Positions 8,767-16,370 of a stretch of 51,995 nucleotides of DNA are shown piece after piece (positions within the stretch are counted from its first letter, which is position 1; the number at the start of each line of letters is the position of its first letter). The notes beneath the pieces were generated by a model that was given only the letters and a program-made list of their open reading frames with translations, did not search any database and was not told where the DNA came from. The position numbers and the translations under genes are program-made. The stretch is from Lachnoclostridium sp. MSJ-17 (lineage in GTDB: Bacteria > Bacillota > Clostridia > Oscillospirales > Acutalibacteraceae): assembly GCF_018918205.1 (NCBI RefSeq), contig NZ_JAHLQB010000085.1:1-51995 (forward strand), read 5' to 3'.

Positions 8767-8798
8767 TGCTTTTCTGAGTATATCGGAAAAGCATTTTT
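8767..8798 (+). terminator. Riboswitch expression-platform terminator
   Basis: A perfect 8 bp stem TGCTTTTC (8767-8774) / GAAAAGCA (8786-8793) followed directly by five T residues. It lies between the riboswitch core and the ribosome site of the first gene, as expected for an OFF switch acting on transcription. Confidence 0.8.
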
Positions 8799-8827
8799 GC
8801 TTTCCAGAAACAAATGGAGGAACCATT

Positions 8828-9790
8828 ATGAAAAAAACTATACGTCGCATTGCTGCGACAGCCCTTGCGACCGTTATGACGGTCACCGCCGCATGCGTAT
8901 CACTCAGCGTGTCCGCGGCAAGCGGAAAAATTAGACTTGTTGTAAAGAACGAAACCTATTCCGTTTCAGACGGAGCCGCTTGGAACGGGATTCTTTACGA
9001 CAAGACTGTAGACATTTCCGATGGTACGGACGCTCTCTCGACCGTTACAGCCGCCCTGCGCGAGGACAATATTCAGCTCACCGTTAACGACACACAGTGG
9101 GGCTCGTATATCGCCTCTGTCGGTAATATCGCGGAAAACGACGCCGCACAGTACAGCGGCTGGATGGGTGTACAGAACGACTGGGTAGTAAACAACAACC
9201 TCGCATACATCTTCCTAAGAGACGGCGACACATTTGAACTGACTTATTCGGTAAAAATGGGCGCAGATATCGGCGCTGACTGGAATAATCCCACAACCGC
9301 TCTCAAGGAACTCAGCATTGACGGACTGACTCTCAACGAGGAGTTCACACCCTCAAATACCGACTACACCGCAACCGTCGGTGATGAAGTGAAAAACATC
9401 TTTGTCCTGCCCACAGCCGAGAACAAGAATTATCAGGTGAGAACCTATATTAACGAGTATTCTCCTGTAAACTACGGCTACAGAAAGACCGATTCAATCG
9501 AGGTCAAGGCAGGCGATACGCTCTATATCGGCGTTGGCAACGAAGCTTGGCCGGGCTCATATCCTGCGGAAACCGTTTACAAGGTACACGTAATGGCAGA
9601 GGACGCTAAACTCGGCGACGTAAATTTTGACGGTGTAATCGACATCACCGACGCAACGCTTATCCAGAAGGCGAGCATTGATCTTGTGGAGTTCTCAGAG
9701 TTGCAGAACAAGCTCGCGGATTACAACGGCGACGGCAGAGTATCCGTACTCGACACGACCGCTGTCCAGCGTATGCTCGCTTCGAAATGA
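8828..9790 (+). CDS. Secreted DUF4430 (transcobalamin-like C-terminal) protein with cadherin-like domain and dockerin
   Basis: A 320-residue exported protein. A signal peptide (about 1-31, ending VSVSA-like) is followed by a DUF4430/transcobalamin-like C-terminal domain (about 35-150) with the diagnostic SGWMGVQNDW and FLRDGDTFELTYS pattern. This is the family that contains the beta-domain of mammalian intrinsic factor. Next is a cadherin-like beta-sandwich domain (about 155-245; LKELSIDGLTLNEEFTPS). The last 60 residues are a type I dockerin with two intact calcium loops (DVNFDGVIDITD and DYNGDGRVSVLD). The ATG is chosen because of the GGAGG at 8816-8820. It is controlled by the cobalamin riboswitch and overlaps the next gene by 4 bp. 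Predicted role: extracellular corrinoid binding. Confidence 0.88.
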   Translation: MKKTIRRIAATALATVMTVTAACVSLSVSAASGKIRLVVKNETYSVSDGAAWNGILYDKTVDISDGTDALSTVTAALREDNIQLTVNDTQWGSYIASVGNIAENDAAQYSGWMGVQNDWVVNNNLAYIFLRDGDTFELTYSVKMGADIGADWNNPTTALKELSIDGLTLNEEFTPSNTDYTATVGDEVKNIFVLPTAENKNYQVRTYINEYSPVNYGYRKTDSIEVKAGDTLYIGVGNEAWPGSYPAETVYKVHVMAEDAKLGDVNFDGVIDITDATLIQKASIDLVEFSELQNKLADYNGDGRVSVLDTTAVQRMLASK

Positions 9791-10920
9791 AAAAAATAAT
9801 TTGTATTTTAACCGCTCTTCTTTTGCTGTGTCCGCTGACTGTTTTCGCGTCAGAGGGCAGCACCGGTGAAATATATAACGCCGTAAAAAAGCAGCTCCTT
9901 GAATGTCCGGTGCCGCAGGTCGGTTCAATAGGCGGTGAATGGCTTGTTATCGGGCTTTCACGCGCGGGAGCTCTGACGAAAGAGATGGCTGACGGATATT
10001 ACGGCAACGTTGTCGCTTATGTAAACGAAAAGGGCAGCGCAAAGCTCGATCGGAATAAATCCACAGAAAATTCCCGCTTGGTTCTCGCGCTGACAGCTAT
10101 CGGCAGGAATCCCGAAAATGTTAACGGATATAATCTGCTGCAGCCGCTTTCTGATTTCAACTTCGTTAAGAAGCAGGGTATAAACGGTCCTGTCTGGGCG
10201 CTGATCGCCATCGACAGTCTGCAATATGAAATCCCCGAAACAACCGCGAAGGAACAGACCACACGAGAGAAGCTGATTGATTATATTCTCGGAAAACAGC
10301 TTCAATCCGGCGGCTGGGCTCTCGGTGAACAGGAAGCAGACCCAGATATGACGGGTATGGCGATACAAGCTCTCGCTCCGTATTACAACAGGAATAATAT
10401 AGTAAAGAACGCTGTGGACAAGGCGCTTGACTTCGTTTCTGCAACTCAGCGTGACGACGGCGGACTTTCCGACGCGTCCGATTCTCCGGAGTGCTGTGCT
10501 CAGATGATCACGGCGCTGACAGCTCTGGGTATTGATCCTGAATCTGACGAGAGGTTTATCAAGAACTCAAACAGCGTTCTCGACTGCATGTTACGATTTT
10601 CTCTTGATAACGGCTTTGCGCACGATGTCGGCGGAGAATACAATCAGATGTCCACGGAGCAGGCGTTTTACGCTCTTACCGCCGTTAACAGGCTCCGCGA
10701 AAGCAGAACTCCGCTCTATGATATGTGCGATCTGCTTATGGAATACGACCTTAATCTTGATGGCAAAGTTGACATCACAGATGCGACCTTGGCTCAAAAG
10801 GCGATTGCCGAGCTCGAAACACTCAGTCTCAGGCAGCTCAGAATAGCCAGAGCAAACAGCGAAGGCAAGGTTGAGGTCACCTTTGTTACAGACACACAGC
10901 GATACATAGCTTCACGTTAA
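9787..10920 (+). CDS. Secreted alpha/alpha-barrel protein (intrinsic factor alpha-domain/terpenoid-cyclase-like) with dockerin
   Basis: A 377-residue exported protein with a signal peptide (about 1-21). Residues about 25-310 contain repeated helix pairs with QSGGW and QRDDGGL-type motifs, as seen in prenyltransferase/squalene-cyclase-like toroids. The cobalamin-binding alpha-domain of intrinsic factor and transcobalamin has this fold. The C-terminus carries a dockerin: the first repeat is intact (DLNLDGKVDITDAT), the second is degenerate and lacks most calcium ligands. The context (cobalamin riboswitch, DUF4430 neighbours, ECF transporter) suggests it is the alpha half of a split corrinoid binder rather than an enzyme. 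No catalytic acid motif of cyclases (DxDD) is visible. Confidence 0.82.
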   Translation: MKKIICILTALLLLCPLTVFASEGSTGEIYNAVKKQLLECPVPQVGSIGGEWLVIGLSRAGALTKEMADGYYGNVVAYVNEKGSAKLDRNKSTENSRLVLALTAIGRNPENVNGYNLLQPLSDFNFVKKQGINGPVWALIAIDSLQYEIPETTAKEQTTREKLIDYILGKQLQSGGWALGEQEADPDMTGMAIQALAPYYNRNNIVKNAVDKALDFVSATQRDDGGLSDASDSPECCAQMITALTALGIDPESDERFIKNSNSVLDCMLRFSLDNGFAHDVGGEYNQMSTEQAFYALTAVNRLRESRTPLYDMCDLLMEYDLNLDGKVDITDATLAQKAIAELETLSLRQLRIARANSEGKVEVTFVTDTQRYIASR

Positions 10921-10932
10921 GGCGGAATCACT

Positions 10933-11721
10933 ATGCTAACCTTCATCAAAAAGTACAAATACATCATAATTACAGCCGCAGCGATCGTTGCGGCTTTAGC
11001 TATTGCGTTTGCGGCGGGAAATTCCAATCATGTTGAAACGCAAACTCCCGACGAGGCAACGACTGTCGCGCAAATAACTGAAACCACCGTTAAGCCTGCA
11101 ACAACTCAAAATACAACCGCAGCCGATACTACTAAAGAGTCAGCCGAAACTACATCCGCTGAAATGACATCGACAGCTGTTTCGACAACAGATAACGAAA
11201 CGATCACGGAAAATACTGACGAGCCTACGGAGCCTGTGACAGACAGGTATAGAACCGAACCTGTGCCTACCGGAAAACCTCAGCCCGTTGAGCCGCAAGA
11301 GCAGACGACGCATGACAACACGCTCAGATGTACTCTGTCGATCTCCTGCGCAACGATTCTTGATAACATGGACAAGCTGGACGAGGAATACCACGAGCTT
11401 GTACCCTCAGATGGCTGGATATTAAAGCCCGAGCAGTTTGAATTCGCTGAGGGAGAGTCGGTGTTCGATCTGCTCGTCAGGGTTTGCAAGGACAAGAAAA
11501 TACACCTCGACCACAGCTTTACGCCTGCGTACAATTCCGCGTATATCAAGGCTATCGGCAATCTCTACGAGTTTGACTGCGGCGACGAGTCCGGCTGGGT
11601 CTATGGAGTCAACGGCTGGGCGCCAAACTACGGCTGCTCACGCTACGCGCTGAAAAACGGCGATAAGGTTGAATTCCGTTATACCTGTCAGCTCGGTCAT
11701 GACTTGAAGTGGAGTGAATAA
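10933..11721 (+). CDS. Membrane-anchored DUF4430 (transcobalamin-like C-terminal) protein
   Basis: A 262-residue protein with a short positively charged N-terminus and one hydrophobic segment (about residues 10-28) that looks like an uncleaved anchor. A Thr/Glu-rich low-complexity stalk follows (about 30-125), then a C-terminal DUF4430 domain (about 130-262) with GWILKPEQFEF, ESVFDLLVRVCK and DESGWVYGVNGWAPNYG. No dockerin is present. It starts 12 bp after the previous gene behind an AAGGCGG site, and its TAA overlaps the ATG of the EcfT gene by one base. It probably presents a corrinoid-binding beta-type domain at the outer face of the membrane, near the transporter. Confidence 0.85.
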   Translation: MLTFIKKYKYIIITAAAIVAALAIAFAAGNSNHVETQTPDEATTVAQITETTVKPATTQNTTAADTTKESAETTSAEMTSTAVSTTDNETITENTDEPTEPVTDRYRTEPVPTGKPQPVEPQEQTTHDNTLRCTLSISCATILDNMDKLDEEYHELVPSDGWILKPEQFEFAEGESVFDLLVRVCKDKKIHLDHSFTPAYNSAYIKAIGNLYEFDCGDESGWVYGVNGWAPNYGCSRYALKNGDKVEFRYTCQLGHDLKWSE

Positions 11722-12605
11722 TGAAGGATACCTTTTGCAAAACTCACCCGATCGTCGGTTTGGTTTATTTCGCGGCAGTGATTTCGTTTTCGATGTTTAT
11801 GATGAACCCTGTGTGCCTTGTAATATCTCTGCTTTGCGCGGTGATAAACGCCGTTTGGCTAAACGGGCGAAAAGCCGTGATGTTCGGACTTAAAATCATA
11901 CTTCCGACCGCCTTGCTTGTGATAATAATCAACCCTGTCGTTAACCACGCGGGAGTTACTATCCTCGGATATCTCCCGTGGGATAATCCGCTGACGCTCG
12001 AGTCGATTGTCTACGGAGCAGCGTCTGCCGTCATGCTCAGCAGCGTGGTGTTCTGGTTCTCGTCGTTCAACACGGTAATGACCGCTGACAAGCTCGTGTA
12101 TCTCTTCGGCAGGATTTTGCCGTCGCTGGGTCTTGTTCTCTCAATGGCATTTCGATTTGTGCCGCGATTTGCTGAACAGTTCCGCGAGGTCAGAGCCGCT
12201 CAAAGAATGCTTGGCAGAGAAAAAAACGGCTTTATTGAAAAAACAAAGTCCGCTATCCGTGTGATTTCAGTTATGATTTCTCACGCTCTCGAGGGTTCAA
12301 TAGAAACCGCTGACTCAATGAAGGCGAGAGGTTACGGACTAAAGGGCAGGACCGCGTACTCTCTGTTCCGATTTCATAAGAGCGACGCCGCCTTTCTTGT
12401 CTTTTCCTGCGTATGTACCGCTGCATTAATAATTCTGAGGATTTTCGGTACCGCGAAATACCGTTATTTTCCGTCGGCAAAAGGAGAGCTGACAGGATTA
12501 TTTGCAGTGATTTTTTATACTGTATATTTTATGCTGATGATAATGCCGTTTGCCGTTAATCTGGGGGAGGAAATACGATGGAAGCGTTTACAATCCGCAA
12601 TCTGA
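11721..12605 (+). CDS. Energy-coupling factor transporter transmembrane component (EcfT/CbiQ family)
   Basis: A 294-residue integral membrane protein with five or six hydrophobic segments. It carries the two cytoplasmic coupling-helix signatures of EcfT: RAAQRMLGR around residue 155-163 and SMKARGYG around 196-203, each with the conserved Ala-Arg that docks into an ATPase. EcfT couples the ATPases to the substrate-binding S component. Its start overlaps the previous stop by one base and its 3' end overlaps the next gene by 28 bp. The operon suggests corrinoid transport. Confidence 0.9.
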   Translation: MKDTFCKTHPIVGLVYFAAVISFSMFMMNPVCLVISLLCAVINAVWLNGRKAVMFGLKIILPTALLVIIINPVVNHAGVTILGYLPWDNPLTLESIVYGAASAVMLSSVVFWFSSFNTVMTADKLVYLFGRILPSLGLVLSMAFRFVPRFAEQFREVRAAQRMLGREKNGFIEKTKSAIRVISVMISHALEGSIETADSMKARGYGLKGRTAYSLFRFHKSDAAFLVFSCVCTAALIILRIFGTAKYRYFPSAKGELTGLFAVIFYTVYFMLMIMPFAVNLGEEIRWKRLQSAI

Positions 12606-15193
12606 GCTTTGCCTATCCCGAATCGGAAGATGTGCTGAAAAATATCAGCTTTTCGGTAAACGAGGGCGAATTCCTGACTGTCTGCGGAGCATCCGGCAGC
12701 GGAAAAAGCACGCTTCTGAGACTGCTCAAGCCTTCTCTTTCACCTCATGGAAGGAAAACAGGTGAAATCCTTTTTTGCGGTAAAATACTTTCAGAGCTTT
12801 CTCAACGTCAGGAATGCGGGTCGATTGGCTTTGTTCAGCAGTCGCCCGAAAACCAGCTCGTCACTGACAAAGTATGGCATGAGCTTGCCTTCGGACTTGA
12901 AAGTCTTGGTATGAAAAACGCAGAAATCCGCCGCAGAGTCGCGGAAACAGCTTCGTTCTTCGGCATTGAACAGTATTTTGAAAACGACGTAGCGACTCTT
13001 TCGGGCGGTCAGAAGCAGCTGCTTAACCTCGCTTCCGTGATGGCAATGCAGCCGGATGTACTGATCCTCGACGAACCTACCAGTCAGCTCGACCCGATTG
13101 CCGCAGGCGATTTTATATCCTGCCTTCACAGGATAAACAAGGAGCTGGGCGTTACGATAATAATTTCCGAGCACCGCACCGAGGAACTGCTGCCTTTAAG
13201 CGACAGAGTGCTTGTGCTTAACGAGGGAGAGATCCTGTCACTTGACACTCCGCTCAAAACAGGACAAAACCTTATATCACACGACAGCAGTCTTTTTAAG
13301 ATGCTGCCGTCAGCCATGCGCATCTGGCACACGGTCGATACTTCGTCCGCTTGTCCCGTCACGGTCGCTCAGGGCAGGGAATGGCTGAATCATTACGTAA
13401 GGGCTCATGAAACACTTCCGCTGTACCCGGAGATAATTCCGCAATGCGGCGATGCCATCGTCAATTTAAAAAATATTTGGTTCCGCTATAAAAAAGACAG
13501 CCCTGATGTGCTGAAAAATCTATCACTTGATATCCGCAGAGGAGAATTTTTGGCGATTCTCGGCGGCAACGGCGTGGGAAAATCCACGCTTTTATCCCTG
13601 ATAAACGGCTCGCTTAAACCGTACAGCGGAAAAATCCATTCAAATGATTTACATGTTGCAACCCTTCCACAGAACCCGGCGCTGCTGCTCAGCGGCAATA
13701 CAGTTCTTGCTTCGTTAAATGAAATGGGAAAAACAAAAGACGAGCTCAATCATGTCATCGCCTTGTGCGGGCTGGAACGTCTGCTCGAACGCCACCCGTT
13801 TGATTTGTCCGGCGGCGAAACCCAACGTGCCGCGCTCGCTAAACTGCTGCTTGCAAATCCAGACGTTATTCTTCTCGACGAGCCGACAAAGGGGATAGAT
13901 AACGCTTACAAGGAGCGGTTCGCTTCAATAATAAATACACTGACAGCAAGCGGCAAGGCGGTCGTAATGGTAAGCCATGACGTCGAATTCTGCGCGAAAT
14001 ATCCTCACCGTTGTTTAATGCTTTTCAACGGAGAGCTCGTTGCTGAGGGTACGCCCAGGGAATTCTTTTCCACCAACAGCTTTTACGTCACCTCATCGCG
14101 CAGAATGTCAAAGGGTATTCTTGAAAACGCAATAACACCTGAGGATGTTATCTATTGTTGCACTGGTAAAAATACTGATAAATTTCCCGAAATCACCGGC
14201 GATTTTCATTTCGGCGAAAAACCTCCGGAGAAGCCTGTTCAAAAGCGCAAAATGCCGTTTTGGAAAAAGCTGACCGCGGTTTTCGGTTGTCTTTCACTGC
14301 TTTTCGGATTTCTTGTGAATATCGAAGCATTACCTTTGGCTTTGCCGTTTTGGGCAAACTGTTTGCTTGTTGCCGTGCCGCTGATTATCCTCATGCTTTC
14401 GCTGAGTGAACTGACGCGTAAGCCGCTCGGAGAGATCAGGAGCAGCAAGCTCTCAAAACGGACGATCGCGGCAACGGTGATGATACTGCTAGCGATTCCC
14501 GTAACCATATTTATCGGCACGACATATCTAAAAGACGAGAGGTATCTTTTTATCTCGCTGCTTGTGCTGTTTGAGTGTATGCTCCCGTTTTTCCTTATTT
14601 TTGAGGGCAGAAAACCTCAGCCGAGAGAGCTTGTGATCATCGCCGTAATGTGCGCGATAGTTATTGCCGGACGTTCGGCGTTTGCTCCTCTGCCGCAGAT
14701 AAAACCTGTAATTGCGCTGGTTATCATCTCGGGAGTAGCGTTCGGCGCTGAATCGGGCTTCATGGTCGGCGCTGTGACAATGCTCGTGTCTAATATCTAT
14801 TTCGGACAGGGCGCGTGGACTCCATGGCAGATGTTTGCCGCTGGGATTATAGGATTCATCGCGGGAATCCTTTTTCAGAAAGGCTTTCTTTGCCGCAGCC
14901 GCGGTGCGCTTTGTGTGTTCGGTTTTATTATGACGCTCGCTGTCTACGGACTGATAATGAATTTTTCTACGATTATACTGACTCGTGTGCCGATAACATG
15001 GGCGACTGTGCTCTCGTTCTACGCACAGGGATTGCCGTTTGATTTAATTCACGCTTTTTCAACAGCGGTAATTTTGTTTTTTGCAGCCGAGCCGCTGCTT
15101 TATAAGCTCGACAGAGTTAAAACAAAATACGGCTTATTGGAACATCGAAAATTCAGTGAGGAAAAACAGAATGTTGAAGCTAAGACCGTTTAA
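12578..15193 (+). CDS. ECF transporter fusion: two ATPase domains plus S-component-like membrane domain (predicted corrinoid uptake)
   Basis: An 871-residue fusion. ATPase 1 occupies about 1-240 (P-loop GASGSGKS at 37-44, LSGGQ at 141-145, LILDEP at 162-167). ATPase 2 occupies about 285-510 (GGNGVGKS at 329-336, LSGGE at 410-414, LLDEPTKGID). Residues about 560-680 add roughly four membrane helices. The C-terminal ~200 residues resemble an ECF S component (six helices; PQIKPVIALVIISGVAFG and GQGAWTPWQMFAAG), as in predicted cobalamin-type (CbrT-like) S proteins. A GGGGAGG site precedes the ATG. With the EcfT gene upstream, one A-A'-S chain plus T would make a full transporter. Substrate is inferred from the riboswitch. 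Confidence 0.87.
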   Translation: MEAFTIRNLSFAYPESEDVLKNISFSVNEGEFLTVCGASGSGKSTLLRLLKPSLSPHGRKTGEILFCGKILSELSQRQECGSIGFVQQSPENQLVTDKVWHELAFGLESLGMKNAEIRRRVAETASFFGIEQYFENDVATLSGGQKQLLNLASVMAMQPDVLILDEPTSQLDPIAAGDFISCLHRINKELGVTIIISEHRTEELLPLSDRVLVLNEGEILSLDTPLKTGQNLISHDSSLFKMLPSAMRIWHTVDTSSACPVTVAQGREWLNHYVRAHETLPLYPEIIPQCGDAIVNLKNIWFRYKKDSPDVLKNLSLDIRRGEFLAILGGNGVGKSTLLSLINGSLKPYSGKIHSNDLHVATLPQNPALLLSGNTVLASLNEMGKTKDELNHVIALCGLERLLERHPFDLSGGETQRAALAKLLLANPDVILLDEPTKGIDNAYKERFASIINTLTASGKAVVMVSHDVEFCAKYPHRCLMLFNGELVAEGTPREFFSTNSFYVTSSRRMSKGILENAITPEDVIYCCTGKNTDKFPEITGDFHFGEKPPEKPVQKRKMPFWKKLTAVFGCLSLLFGFLVNIEALPLALPFWANCLLVAVPLIILMLSLSELTRKPLGEIRSSKLSKRTIAATVMILLAIPVTIFIGTTYLKDERYLFISLLVLFECMLPFFLIFEGRKPQPRELVIIAVMCAIVIAGRSAFAPLPQIKPVIALVIISGVAFGAESGFMVGAVTMLVSNIYFGQGAWTPWQMFAAGIIGFIAGILFQKGFLCRSRGALCVFGFIMTLAVYGLIMNFSTIILTRVPITWATVLSFYAQGLPFDLIHAFSTAVILFFAAEPLLYKLDRVKTKYGLLEHRKFSEEKQNVEAKTV

Positions 15194-15327
15194 GCCCTCG
15201 GACGCGCCCATGATAGCGGGCTGGATTCACTCCGAGATCGAGCACGGAGATCGGCACCGAGAATTATTCAATCATGGGCGAAAGCTGGGAATGCATTGAA
15301 ATGGAACTGAAAAAGCGCCGCAATTAA
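15171..15327 (+). pseudogene. Remnant of a GNAT acetyltransferase
   Basis: The ATG at 15171 opens a reading frame that starts MLKLRPFKPSDAPMIAGWI, a typical GNAT N-terminus, but it stops at 15299. In another frame, 15274-15327 reads GESWECIEMELKKRRN before a TAA, which resembles the usual GNAT C-terminus. The roughly 100 central residues with the acetyl-CoA-binding region are missing. I infer an internal deletion with a frame change. The 5' end overlaps the ECF fusion gene by 23 bp. Confidence 0.7.
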
Positions 15328-15342
15328 GCGACGCTTTTCTTA
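15310..15342. terminator. Bidirectional terminator between the GNAT remnant and map
   Basis: Stem AAAAGCG (15311-15317) / CGCTTTT (15332-15338), with A-rich and T-rich flanks on both sides. It could end the B12 operon on the plus strand and map on the minus strand. Confidence 0.6.
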
Positions 15343-16212
15343 ATATGATATAATTTCGTAGCCGTCCTCGGTAACGAGCACCTGAATCTCCCACTGTGCG
15401 GAAGGAGTGCCGTCTTTTGTGTAAATCGTCCAGCCGTTTTCCTCATCGGTGTAAATCGCCGGCTTGCCCATGTTTATCATCGGCTCGATCGTAAAAATCA
15501 TTCCGGGCACCATGAGCATTTCGGTACCTTTTTCGCTGACGTAGCTGACCCACGGATCCTCGTGGAACTCAAGTCCGATGCCGTGGCCGCCGACTTCTCT
15601 TACAACGGAGTAGCCCTTGCTCTTGACAAAGTCGTTGACTGCCTGACCCATATCTCCGAGGAAGTTCCATGGTTTTACTTCCTTCAAGCCCTCGCTGAGT
15701 GCCTGCTTTGCGGCTTCGACGAGCGCTTTTTTTTCGTCGCTGACATCACCGATACAGAACATTCTCGACGAGTCAGAGTAATAGCCGTTGAGGTTTGTGG
15801 AACAGTCGACGTTTACGATATCGCCGTCCTTGAGAATGATATCCTCAGAGGGAATACCGTGGCAGACCTCGTCGTTTATTGATGTGCAGACGCTCTTAGG
15901 AAAGCCCTGATAATCCAAGGGCGCGGGAATGCCGCCCATTTTTGTGGTGATGTCGTAAACCCAGCGGTCAATCTCGGCAGTTGATATGCCTGCCCTGATA
16001 TGTTCGGCAACATAGTCGAGAACTGCGATATTGATTTTCGCGCTCTCTTTGATTTTTTCAATCTGTTCAGCGGTTTTAATTATGCTGTGGTCGGGTACAA
16101 CATGACCCTCGGCTTCGATTTCCTCAATACGCTCGTCAAAATCTATGTGGCACTTCTTGTACTTTTTGCCGCTGCCACACCAGCATTCGTCGTTTCTTCC
16201 CGGTTTCTTCAT
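15340..16212 (-). CDS. map: Methionine aminopeptidase type I with N-terminal SEC-C zinc motif
   Basis: This enzyme removes the initiator methionine from nascent proteins. Residues 3-23 form a SEC-C motif (CWCGSGKKYKKCH), a short zinc-binding tag. The catalytic domain has the family's five metal ligands: two Asp around VNVDCSTNLNGYYSDSS, His in GHGIGLEFHED, Glu in FTIEPMI and Glu in WEIQVLV. The 290-residue length fits the SEC-C-extended type found in Clostridia. An AAGGAG site precedes the ATG. It is transcribed alone from a promoter divergent from cwlD. Confidence 0.94.
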   Translation of the reverse strand: MKKPGRNDECWCGSGKKYKKCHIDFDERIEEIEAEGHVVPDHSIIKTAEQIEKIKESAKINIAVLDYVAEHIRAGISTAEIDRWVYDITTKMGGIPAPLDYQGFPKSVCTSINDEVCHGIPSEDIILKDGDIVNVDCSTNLNGYYSDSSRMFCIGDVSDEKKALVEAAKQALSEGLKEVKPWNFLGDMGQAVNDFVKSKGYSVVREVGGHGIGLEFHEDPWVSYVSEKGTEMLMVPGMIFTIEPMINMGKPAIYTDEENGWTIYTKDGTPSAQWEIQVLVTEDGYEIISY

Positions 16213-16245
16213 ATCTATACTCCTTACACTTTTTTATTCCAGATA

Positions 16246-16274
16246 ATTATACCACTTAATACGTCAGCCGACAA
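16246..16274 (-). promoter_or_regulatory. Promoter of map
   Basis: On the minus strand, TTGTCG (16269-16274) and TATAAT (16246-16251) are separated by 17 bp. It lies about 35 bp upstream of the map ATG. Confidence 0.6.
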
Positions 16275-16292
16275 GACAAATTTGTGTTTTTG

Positions 16293-16321
16293 TTGCCAAG
16301 ATCGCTCAAATGCGGTATAAT
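16293..16321 (+). promoter_or_regulatory. Promoter of cwlD-radA operon
   Basis: TTGCCA (16293-16298), a 17 bp spacer and TATAAT (16316-16321). It is divergent from the map promoter with only 18 bp between the two -35 boxes. Confidence 0.7.
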
Positions 16322-16370
16322 GGTAATATCGCAACGACCGCCGCGCATATTTTATTGCAGAGGTGGTAAC

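Noticed and set aside
8714..8827. Upstream extension of the first DUF4430 gene
   Set aside because: It lies in the riboswitch and its terminator, and the signal peptide begins at the ATG at 8828 behind GGAGG.
9787..10920. Terpene or squalene cyclase
   Set aside because: No DxDD catalytic motif, exported with a dockerin, and in a B12-riboswitch operon; the barrel fold alone is shared with cobalamin binders.
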